Positions 55,708 to 64,000 of a stretch of DNA of 64,000 bases are shown in pieces. Position numbers and translations under genes: made by a program. Numbering within the stretch: position 1 is the stretch's first letter; every line of letters starts with the position of its first letter. Location of the stretch: positions 876,884-940,883 of the forward strand of contig SDOX01000002.1 in assembly GCA_004565275.1 (NCBI GenBank), given 5' to 3'. The notes beneath the pieces were generated by a model. The model was not told the origin of the DNA, searched no databases, and saw nothing but the letters and a program-made list of their open reading frames with translations. This DNA comes from Nannochloropsis salina CCMP1776. Its lineage: Eukaryota > Sar > Eustigmatophyceae > Eustigmatales > Monodopsidaceae.

Positions 55708-58700
55708 ATGCCTTGTCCAGCTATGGGCATCGATGTAGCAAGCCCGCGATTCGGCTGGATAGTTGAATGTGCCTCGACTTCCTCCATTCCTACTGCTGCA
55801 TCTGGCTCCTCTTCACCTAATAGCAAGGGCCCAAACGGGGCCGGCATACCGGTGCGAGGGACCTATCAGCAAGCTTTTCAAATCATTGTCACGGCTGCCG
55901 ATGCCGACGGCGCTGTAGTATGGGATTCTGGACGTGTAGAGAGCATGGAGAGTCGTCACGTGGTGTTCGGCTCTGTGGGACGAAGCCCACAAGCTGCATT
56001 GAGCAGCGCCACGGCCTACGATTGGACCGTTTCGGTGTGGGTCGCTACCGACGTTCCCCGTCAGAATGTAGCCTTGGAAGGTCGGGCCAGGAATGTGGCG
56101 GGAAAGAAGAAACTGAAGGTCCAGGATACTGGACTGCGAACCGGGAGTGCCCAGAGCCAAGCCATGTCAGCCGCGCGCTTTGTAACCGGGATGCTGAACG
56201 TCACGCACGACCTGTCAGGGGCCCACTGGCTGGTGGCGAAGAGCTTTGGGCAGAATCTGTGCCGGGCGCCGGTGCAGGTGGGGGACGTTGCGGTGGAGCG
56301 CGCCGTGTTGCTTGTGGCCGGCCTGGGCTATCACATCGCCAGCCTGAATGGTCGGCGCGTCTCGGACGCGGAGCTCGAGAGTGGCTGGACAGATTACGAG
56401 CGACGGGTGCCTTACTCAGTGTACGACGTGACAGGTCTGGTGCGAGGCCAGGGGGCGTGGAACGTGCTGGGCGTGGCCCTGGGGAACGGATGGTATGCGA
56501 CGTGGGGGGGGGGAGAGCCGTCCCGCGTGCGAAAGACCTTCATTGCCAAGTTGTTCGTGAACGGGAAAGAGGTCCTAGCCTCCACCGCGGCCACAAGAGC
56601 AGAGAAAAAAAGCCTTGGGGAAGGGGATGGTACCGCTGTGTCTTCGGAACGGGGGGCCGACGACGCCCTCTGGGTCTGTGGGGAGGGCCCGGTGGTCTAC
56701 GACTCTCTGTATAATGGCGAGGTCTTCGACGCCAGGCGGGCGTCGCGCGTGCAAGGGTGGGACACCCCTGAGTTCAAAATCGACTCGCATTGGGACTTCG
56801 CCATGATCGCTCCGGCGCCTCCCCCGGGAAAGTTGGTGTCCCCGAAGATGCCCCCTGTCCGTCGCGTGGCCGAGCTCCCTGCTCTGTCGTTGAGCGAACC
56901 CGCACCCGGGGTCTTCGTCGTCGATTTCGGGCAGAACATTGCTGGGCGGGTGGCCATCTCCTTGCCCCGGACAGGGACGGGAAACGTGACCTTACGCCAC
57001 GCCGAGGTCTTGCAACACACGGGCATTACCGCACACCCCGTTCCGGGTATGATTTCCACGGACAACCTGCGCAGCGCGCGGGCGACGGACGTGTACATGT
57101 ATGGGGAAGGCCAGGGGTCAGACGGCAGGTCTGGCCGTGAGGAAGGGGATGTGGTAGTTTACGAGCCCACGTTCACATACCACGGCTTCCGCTACTTGGA
57201 AGTGCGCGGCTACGAGCCCCGTCTCAGCGACGTCAAGGCCGTTGTCCTCCAGTCCGACGCGGCGCCCACGGGAAATATCGAATTTTCCGACCCACTCTTG
57301 AGCCAGTTGCAAGCTGCTATTTTCTGGGGCCAGCGGGGCAACCTGATGTCGGTGCCCACGGACTGCCCTCAGCGCGACGAGCGGAAGGGGTGGCTCGGGG
57401 ACGCTCAGCTTTCCGGGGAGGAGGTCCTTTTCAATTTCGACGTGGTGGCCACACTGATCAAATTCGTCCGGGATATCTGTGACACGCAAAACGAAGTCGG
57501 TCAGATCGCGGACACGGCTCCGTTCACCTTCGGGGGGCGTCCGGCCGACCCGTCCTGGGGCTCTGCCCTTCCCTCTCTGGTCTTCTACCTCTTCAAAGCC
57601 ACCGGAGACCCTCTGGTCCTCCAGGAGTTTTATCCGTATTTGGTCAAATACGTGGACTCGCTCCTGGTGGCCGCTGAGATTGCGGGCCTCGCGAACCTCT
57701 ACAAGTCCTACGGGGATTGGTGCGCCCTCCCAGGGGTGCCCATGTGCTCGCCGCACTTGACCGGCTCCTTCTCTTTCTTGGAGAATGTGCGGCAAATGGC
57801 GGAGATGGCGGCTGCCCTGGGTCAGACCCAAGATGAAAAGATATATCTGACCTACCATCAAAGCTTCACACGGGCTTTCCATGGGGCATTTTACCGCAAT
57901 GGAACCTACGACAACGGCGTGCAGACATGTCTCGCCCTGCCGCTGTGGGCCGGGGCCGTACCACCCGACTTGCAGGAGAGTATTGCCGACAAATTGGTCC
58001 GAGACTTGGTGGAGACCCACCGCTACCACGCCACGACTGGCATCATCGGGATGAAATACATGCTGGAGGTCCTCTCTCGCATGGGGAAGACCGACGTGGC
58101 AGCCCGCATGCTGCAACAGCGGGACTATCCCTCCTTTGGCTACATGCTGACGAACCCCCACGAACCCGCCACGACCATCTGGGAACTCTGGAACGGCGAC
58201 CAGGCGGGGCCAGAGATGAACAGCCGGAACCACGTCATGTTCGGAGGCTCCGTTGGGGGATGGCTGTACAAGTTCCTTGGTGGTGTCCGCGCTGGCCCGG
58301 CCTCGCTGGCCGCCGCGGGCTTTCGGGAGGTGGAGTTTGCGCCGCCACTGGGGACGTGCATGCCCCTGACCAAGGTGTCTACGTCCTTGCAGACCTTACA
58401 AGGGCGCGTGCGCATGGATTGGGAGCTAGGGCCCTGCGAGGAAGCTTCACCGCCCTTGTCCTCGAAAGAGCTTCGGCCCTCTACCAATTCCAGCAGCTCC
58501 TCTTGCCGGCGGCTCCTGACCTCGATCCTTATCCCTCTCGGAAGCAGAGGCCACGTCATACTGGACGGTCGGACTCTTGCACCTCCGAGTCCTGCCTTCA
58601 CCGTGCACATAGACGGCGTGGACGTGTTGGAAGCCAGCCTGGAGCCCTGGGGACTGGAAGTGCTGCAGGCGACAGAGAGCCTGGTCGAGTTGAGTTTGAC

Positions 58701-58866
58701 ATCGGGCACGTGGATGATCGAGACACTCTTTGAGGTAAATGCGGAGGCGGCTAGCCATTGCAACACCGACGCTGCGTTCAACGTGTCGCCAAGGGGCGGT
58801 GGTGGGGGTTACAGTGGTGGAATGCAGGACGCGACTGGCGCGGAGGGTGTGACCGCAACTTCCTAG
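55708..58866 (+). CDS. Alpha-L-rhamnosidase, glycoside hydrolase family 78
   Basis: About 1,052 residues with no intron. The N-terminus MGIDVASPRFGWIVE matches the usual GH78 opening; the in-frame sequence upstream (NPRVEY) also fits the family but has no ATG before a stop, so the start is approximate. The accessory beta domain shows AGLGYHIASLNGRRVSDAEL and GWTDYERRVPYSVYDVTGL. The (alpha/alpha)6 catalytic domain has the signature NLMSVPTDCPQRDERKGWLG then DAQ (about residue 550), SYGDWCALPG and TTIWELWNGD (Glu general acid/base region). A C-terminal beta domain follows. Family members release terminal alpha-L-rhamnose from polysaccharides or glycosides. No signal peptide is visible. The bacterial-type architecture and lack of introns suggest lateral transfer. 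Confidence 0.92.
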   Translation: MPCPAMGIDVASPRFGWIVECASTSSIPTAASGSSSPNSKGPNGAGIPVRGTYQQAFQIIVTAADADGAVVWDSGRVESMESRHVVFGSVGRSPQAALSSATAYDWTVSVWVATDVPRQNVALEGRARNVAGKKKLKVQDTGLRTGSAQSQAMSAARFVTGMLNVTHDLSGAHWLVAKSFGQNLCRAPVQVGDVAVERAVLLVAGLGYHIASLNGRRVSDAELESGWTDYERRVPYSVYDVTGLVRGQGAWNVLGVALGNGWYATWGGGEPSRVRKTFIAKLFVNGKEVLASTAATRAEKKSLGEGDGTAVSSERGADDALWVCGEGPVVYDSLYNGEVFDARRASRVQGWDTPEFKIDSHWDFAMIAPAPPPGKLVSPKMPPVRRVAELPALSLSEPAPGVFVVDFGQNIAGRVAISLPRTGTGNVTLRHAEVLQHTGITAHPVPGMISTDNLRSARATDVYMYGEGQGSDGRSGREEGDVVVYEPTFTYHGFRYLEVRGYEPRLSDVKAVVLQSDAAPTGNIEFSDPLLSQLQAAIFWGQRGNLMSVPTDCPQRDERKGWLGDAQLSGEEVLFNFDVVATLIKFVRDICDTQNEVGQIADTAPFTFGGRPADPSWGSALPSLVFYLFKATGDPLVLQEFYPYLVKYVDSLLVAAEIAGLANLYKSYGDWCALPGVPMCSPHLTGSFSFLENVRQMAEMAAALGQTQDEKIYLTYHQSFTRAFHGAFYRNGTYDNGVQTCLALPLWAGAVPPDLQESIADKLVRDLVETHRYHATTGIIGMKYMLEVLSRMGKTDVAARMLQQRDYPSFGYMLTNPHEPATTIWELWNGDQAGPEMNSRNHVMFGGSVGGWLYKFLGGVRAGPASLAAAGFREVEFAPPLGTCMPLTKVSTSLQTLQGRVRMDWELGPCEEASPPLSSKELRPSTNSSSSSCRRLLTSILIPLGSRGHVILDGRTLAPPSPAFTVHIDGVDVLEASLEPWGLEVLQATESLVELSLTSGTWMIETLFEVNAEAASHCNTDAAFNVSPRGGGGGYSGGMQDATGAEGVTATS

Positions 58867-59238
58867 CACGACAGGGGCGGGGACTCAACGAATGGTAATA
58901 GCCACGTTACGATGATAGGGTGCAGGAACTAGGGTGTAGGATGTATAACTTCTCATTGTGCGCGTGGACAACAGCGCCTCTTCACCCTCGAATGTGGTCA
59001 TTGCCATCACATGACGGGAGACATATGTATAGGGGGGAGTTTGGCGATCAGGACATTTGAATGAAAGCATTCAAGGACACTCCCTTTCGTAGCAAATAAG
59101 AAATGGAAGGCGTTTGCTCACAGCCAGCCGCAAAAGCGCAACACAATACAACACTGACAACAAAAATTGCTTGGTTCTTTGTCATCCGCGTCATCTACAT
59201 TGCGTACTTTCGACCTGAGCCCATCGGGCGGGGACCGT
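58867..59238. other. Convergent spacer, GH78 and MPP10
   Basis: 3' flanks of both genes. No gene or repeat was recognised. Confidence 0.5.
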
Positions 59239-61619
59239 TCAAAGCTTCAATGCGTTCCCCCCCTTGAACTTCTTCTTTTCACTCTCTAAACCGGTGGCAC
59301 GTTGCTTCGCGTACGCCCCTCCATGCTTGCTTACCTCCTCCTGGAGGCCTGCGAAGAATTTTCCTGACGTGCTGTAGGCTCCCTTCTGGCTCCCCGAGTC
59401 CTTCGTTCCCAACACCACCTTCCCACTCGACCTAATTTCCGACTGGAGCTTCTCCTTGGCGTATTTGTTGCCCAAGCCTGGATTCAGGCGGTGCACCAGT
59501 CTGTCTTCCGCCGCCTTTTGCCGTCGCGCCTTGCGTCGGGCTGCTTTCTTGCCCCGGCGCAGGCGTTGTCGGTCGCCTTGGTCCATCTCCGCGGCGTCCC
59601 GCACCACCCCTTCCCTCCCTCGCTTCTTCCCGTGCACTTCCTCGGGCGCCAACGTGCTCCCTTGCCCGACCGCCATCGGCAACACCTCCTCCATGGCGAT
59701 GGCGGGGACGTTGCTCTGGACGCTCACCTCCACATGGGCCGCCTTGGGCGTGAAGTTGAAGTTCGACAGAGCGTCCAGCTTCGCAGAGAGCTTTCGAAAG
59801 AGGGCTGCAAGCTCCGCCTTCTCCTGGCTCTCCTTCGTCTCCCCTTCCTGCCCCATCGCCAGGCGTAGGTACTCCTTCTCGTAGACCTCGCCCAGACCCT
59901 CGCCCGCCTTCTCCTGCGAGACCTCGGGGAGCTCCTCCTTATGCCCCCGCCTGTTCATCATCACCTCCTCTCCCAACGCCTGGGGCACCACGTCGTCCCA
60001 ACGTCCTTCTGCTACCCTCGCCTTGATCATCTCCTCCAACGACTGGCTCCGTTCCACAGTCATCAGGACCTCGGGCCGTCGGGCCAGCTCCACGTCCACC
60101 ACTGCCTCCAGCAAGGAGTTCTCCGGCCGCTCTGCCGCCTTCACCTCCCCACGGAGCTCCCAGGGCCGCTCCGAGAGCAGTTCCCGCTCCAGCTCGGCAA
60201 TTTCCTTCCGCCGAGCCCGTTGCTCCTTCTGAAAGCTGGTCAGAAGCCCCTCCTGGGCCACCTCCTCCTCGCCCTCTTGTCGACGACGGGCCCCTCTCCG
60301 GCTGTCATTCCCCTCTCTTCCTTTACCCTTCTCACGACCCATTCCATCCCACCTCTCTAGATCGCTTCCTTCCTCCTCCTCCTCAACCCCCTCCTCCTCC
60401 TCTTCTTCCTCCTCCTCTTCCTCCTCCTCTTCCTCCTCCTCTTCCTCCTCCTCTTCCCCCTTCTCGCCCTCCTCTTCGTCCCTGTCCCCGAAGAAGTCCT
60501 TGTACCCAACCCGTTTGCCTTCACCAACATCTTCCTCGTCCTCTTCCTCGTCTTCTTCCTCCTCCTCCTCGTCCTCGTCCTTATACTCCTCCTCTTCCAT
60601 CTCATCCGCAAACCTCTCCATCTCGTCCCAGTCGAAGAAGCCGTCATTCAAAGCCTCTTTCTTCACGCCTGCACCTTTCTCTCCCGATGTTCTTCTCTTG
60701 TTTGTATTTTCAACTATCAATTTACCGGCGTCTTCCTTCTCCTCTTCCTCCTCCTCTCCCTCCTCCTCTTCTTTCTCCTCCCCTTCACTATCGCCCTCCG
60801 GCAAGTTTAATGGACTCATCTCCTCTTCTTCTCCTCCTTCCTCCTCCTCCTCCTCCTCCTCCTCCTCCTCCTCCTCCTCCTCCACATCGTCTTCTTCAAA
60901 CCCCTCCTCCTCCTCGTCGTCCTCCGCTTCCTCCTCTTCGGCCTCCTCATGCTCCGCTTCCTCCACTTCCTCCTCTTCCTCCTCACACAAGACCAATTCC
61001 TCCCCTTTCTCCAGCAGCTTTCTGGTAACTTTCAAAACGAAATGACGCACAGCTGGATTTCGTAGTTGCAACTGCTCCCAAATTGTCTCCGCGTCGAATC
61101 CCTCCACGGCCAACTCCCGCAACGGCCCCAGTTTTATGGGCTGCGTCCCGCATGCGTAATCGAACAGCATTTTCAGCACCTGCGTCAACATCTGCGGGAT
61201 GACCGCCGTTCAAGAGAGGATGATGTATACAAAGATTATTAAGTAAAAAGAGTCTACAAACCTTCATTCAACGTAGCGGGTACACAAGCGCACGTATGAA
61301 GGCAGGTATCGGCGTGTCTGAGGGAACGGGCTCGTCCTCTTCGCCTGCAAGGGCGCTACAATGTGTTCCTAAGGAAAATGTAAGTTTCTCAACATACCTC
61401 AGCAAGCTCTGGTGGGGGCATAACGAAGGTCTCAGGGGCATTTGTCAGCGCGTGAAGGCGCTTCAAAGCGTCTTGAAAGCAGGTAGGGATTGCGAGATCA
61501 AACCCAGGCGTGCTGAGGGCGCCTTGGAAGCCGTGGGAGGGCTTGGCCAACACATCGCCTTCCGGTCCATCATTGCTGCCGCTGCCTCTCTTGGGTTGGG
61601 TTCGTTTTTTTCTTGGCAT
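59239..61619 (-). CDS. MPP10: U3 snoRNP protein MPP10
   Basis: Exons 61619-61398 and 61191-59239 (GTATGT donor, CCCGCAG acceptor, phase 0) encode 724 residues. The N-terminus contains FQDALKRLHALTNAPETF and MLTQVLKMLFDYACG, then FDAETIWEQLQLRNP, as in MPP10. A central 200-residue region is extremely Glu/Asp-rich with FFDWDEMERFADEMEEEEYK and GYKDFFGDRDEEEG islands that match family motifs. The conserved C-terminal half has RPWELRGEVKAAERPENSLL, MIKARVAEGRWDDVV and LDALSNFNFTPKAAHVEV, ending in a basic tail. MPP10 with IMP3/IMP4 is part of the nucleolar SSU processome for 18S rRNA. The Glu runs are longer than usual and are coded by (GAG/GAA)n DNA. Confidence 0.96.
60365..60460. repeat. Trinucleotide-type low-complexity tract in MPP10
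   Basis: Near-uninterrupted TCC/TTC units on the plus strand (GAG/GAA codons on the minus strand) encoding a poly-Glu run of more than 20 residues. A second such tract lies at about 60830-60890. Slippage-prone, so allele length may vary. Confidence 0.85.
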
Positions 61620-62021
61620 TGCCTGCTCCCTGGTGTACATGTTGAAAGGTATATTGAGGTGGAAAGTAAGCCCCAAATCGGAAAAGATACTCGCCCGACC
61701 GCCCCTAACAAAGCGGAGCACGCACTTCCACCTATACCCACGACCCGACGCCTCATAGAGCCGTGATGAGCCTTGCGCAAAGGCCTGAAAAATGGTTCAA
61801 CACAAACATGGGAAAGCAAATCATAAAATTGTCCCCTTGCGTGGTTTCCACAGCTCAGGAAGGGGAACGCTAGCGGCGAAGACACGCCGCCCGAGATTGG
61901 ATCAAATCAAGCGAGCACTCAGTCTTTTTAAGCGCATACGGCCCCGTGGCAATCAAGGTATCCACTTACAGTGCCCCTTCACATCCAAACACAGGACCTT
62001 CGTCGGTGTCAATTGAAAGCG
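61620..62021. promoter_or_regulatory. Divergent MPP10/USP39 intergenic region
   Basis: 402 bp between opposing starts of a rRNA-processing and a splicing gene. No element was identified. Confidence 0.4.
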
Positions 62022-63981
62022 ATGAAGCGCGCCCGGGAGCCGGAAGACAATAACGGCACTGTTTATGGAAGTCGCGATCAGGGTATGTAATGTGATGGCA
62101 CGCACCAGTACATGAAGAGACGTGGGAATGAAGTTGCACTGCGTTCTACAACAAGTCAAGGGGTATTAAGACGGTGCTAGTGTGGACGGTGTTGCCGGGA
62201 GGAAGACCGCAAAGTCTGCCAAAGCGGCCTCCCATCACTGACTTTCGACGACACATCCCTCTCTTTTTACTCATGCCCTCCCAGCCTCTACGTCCTCAGT
62301 GGCACCGAAAGCATCCTCTCTACGACCGAAATGTCCCTATTTGGACACCGTCAACAGGACCTACCTGGACTTTGACTTCGAAAAGCTTTGCTCCGTCTCT
62401 CTTTCAAACTTGAACATCTACGTATGCTTGGTCTGCGGCAAATTTTTCCAGGGCCGAGGCCCTCGCACGCACGCCCATACCCACTCATTGCACGACTTCC
62501 ACCACGTCTTTATGAATCTGCACACAGCTCGTATTTTTTGCCTCCCCGACAACTACGAGGTCCTGGACTCCTCATTGGACGACATCAAGCGCGCCCTTTT
62601 CCCCTCCTTCACCCCTGCTGCCATCGCGCAGCTTGACACGAACACGACCCTGGTCCGGGACGTGCACGGCGTTTCCTACCTCCCGGGCTTTGTGGGCCTC
62701 AACAACTTGAAGAGCACGGACTACGTGAACGTCGTCCTACAGGCCCTGGGTCATGTGACCCCTCTCCGGAACTACTTCTTGCAGCCGTCCTTGTACGAAG
62801 CGGGCGCGAAGAACCAGTTGGTGTTGCGCTTTGGGGAAGTGATGCGGAAATTGTGGAGCCAAGACAATTTCAAAAGCACTGTCTCGCCCCACGATTTTCT
62901 GCAAGAAGTGGTGAGCGCGAGCGGGAAGCGGTTCGCGATCGGAAAGCCGGGGGAGGCGGTGGATTTCTTGTCCTGGCTCCTGCACCAGCTGCACGTAGGG
63001 CTGGGGGGAACGATGCCGATGGTGGGCTTCAAGGGTGGGGAGGGAGGGAAGAAGAAGAAGGCGGGGAGGAGGAGCGTGGTCCTGGACTGCTTTCAAGGGG
63101 AAATCCGTGTCCGGACTCTGACCAAGGCGCGGAAGGATTGGACGGTGGGGGGGCGGGGGGAGGAGGAAGGGGATGAGGACGACGGCACCGGGAGGGGCAA
63201 CGGGGCGCAGGAAGAGAAGGAGGGGGAGCCGGCGGGGGAATGGGCCGTGAGCGAGACGCGGTCGCCCTTTTTGTTCCTGACGGTGGACATCCCCCAGACG
63301 CCCCTCTTCAAGGACTCGCAGGGGGGGGTCATCATCCCGCACATCCCGCTCTACAGTGTGCTGGACAAGTTCAACGGCGTCAAAGTGGTGGACGCGGTCA
63401 AGGCGGGCGTGCACACGCGGAAGCAGTATTGGATCACGCGCCTCCCTCAGTACCTGATTCTCTCCCTAGCCCGGCTCACGCGCAACCATTTCTTCGTGGA
63501 GAAGAACCCGACCATCGTCAACTTCCCCGTGAAGAATTTGGAGCTCAGGGATTATTTCTTGCCGGAGGCTGGCCTGCCCACAGAGGAAGGCCTGAAGACG
63601 ATGACCGTGGGGGAATTGAAAGGCTTCGTACAGGCGCATGGGGGGGGCGACGCGAAGGCGGCTGTGGAGCGGGAGGATCTGGAGGAGCAAGCGCGTGCGG
63701 TGCTCAACGAGGTGGCGGGGACCAAGTACGACCTGGTGGCCAACGTAGTGCACGACTCGCCCCCCGGGCAGGAGAAGAAGGAAGCGGCGCGGGGGGAGGC
63801 CACACCGCCAGGCACCTACCGGGTGCACGTGTTCAACCGGGCCTCGGACCAGTGGTACGAGATCCAGGACTTGCACGTCCAGGAGACCCTCCCGCAACTC
63901 ATCACCATCAGTGAGAGCTGTGTGTTGATATACGAGAAGAAAGGGGTGGATCGAGTGCGAGGCTCCGGAAGGGGCCACTGA
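62022..63981 (+). CDS. USP39: USP39/SAD1 tri-snRNP protein, inactive ubiquitin protease
   Basis: Exons 62022-62082 and 62300-63981 (GTATGT donor, CCTCAG acceptor, phase 1) encode 580 residues, near human 565. Exon 1 reads MKRAREPEDNNGTVYGSRDQ. A ZnF-UBP domain follows (CPYLDTVNRTYLDFDFEKLC, CLVCGKFFQGRGPRTHAHTH). The UCH fold has GLNNLKSTDYVNVVLQALGH in place of the catalytic Cys box, as in USP39 (GLNNIKANDYANAVLQAL), so protease activity is not expected. The region QYLILSLARLTRNHFFVEKN and NPTIVNFPVKNLELRDYF are conserved. An acidic/Gly insert of about 50 residues interrupts the fold near residue 300. The protein stabilises the U4/U6.U5 tri-snRNP. Confidence 0.96.
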
Positions 63982-64000
63982 GGGAACAGGAAGAAGGACC

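Noticed and set aside
60500-61045. Ser-rich plus-strand frame of 181 codons
   Set aside because: Mirror image of the poly-Glu coding tract of MPP10; only low-complexity Ser results.

Overview
The window is nuclear DNA of a compact-genome photosynthetic stramenopile. A eustigmatophyte of the Nannochloropsis/Microchloropsis type fits best. Signs of this are: dense eukaryotic genes with none to three short introns; proteins carrying the bipartite plastid pre-sequence of red-derived plastids (signal peptide ending just before a conserved Phe, e.g. NA-FVFP, AA-FQH, SA-FLTP); and nucleus-encoded plastid functions such as SmpB, an HCF173-like protein and a lumenal FKBP. The species is inference; no organelle genome, rRNA, tRNA, transposon, virus-like element or CRISPR was seen. 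About 26 genes are supported, most recognised from diagnostic motifs, with exons worked out by hand from phase-consistent GT-AG sites.

Layout. 0.3-7 kb: a secreted PSI-CUB-TM-RING-H2 protein (-), a 2-kb gap holding a 58-bp tandem duplication, a conserved plastid membrane protein (+) and a p24/EMP24 cargo receptor (-). 7-16 kb: Integrator subunit 1 (+), about 7.4 kb long, and TFIIB (-). 17.9-22 kb: proteasome beta subunit PSMB4 (+), ESCRT regulator IST1 (-), Elongin B (+). 23-27.6 kb: HCF173-like SDR/CIA30 protein (+) and MUS81 (-). 28-33 kb: MESD-like ER chaperone (-), uS11 (+), TRM112 (-), eL29 (+). 33-41 kb: CEP57-family protein (-), an acidic secretory-pathway protein (+), plastid SmpB (+), BTB-BACK protein (+). 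42-50 kb: heat-shock factor (-), lumenal FKBP (-), RPN13 (+), mitochondrial PDH E1-alpha (-). 50-64 kb: mS23-like mitoribosomal protein with a very long extension (-), VTC2/GDPGP-family phosphorylase (+), a possible small membrane protein (+), GH78 alpha-L-rhamnosidase (+), MPP10 (-), USP39/SAD1 (+).

Organisation. The genes do not form an operon-like unit and are mostly housekeeping. Many are paired head to head with 0.4-0.7 kb between start codons (p24/INTS1, IST1/ELOB, MESD/uS11, TRM112/eL29, FKBP/RPN13, mS23/VTC2-like, MPP10/USP39), which suggests shared bidirectional promoters. Several serve ubiquitin-proteasome or protein quality-control work (RING ligase, PSMB4, IST1, ELOB, RPN13, MESD, SmpB, HSF), but physical linkage is not evidence of joint action.

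Most unusual points: the PSI-CUB-TM-RING architecture; recurrent GTACGT splice donors and first coding exons of only 3, 8 and 9 nt; the mS23-like protein with roughly 600 extra residues; an algal MESD; a CEP57-family protein; and an intronless GH78 enzyme of probable bacterial type. Two genes (INTS1, IST1) change reading frame inside G-rich tracts, through either an unrecognised intron or a homopolymer error.
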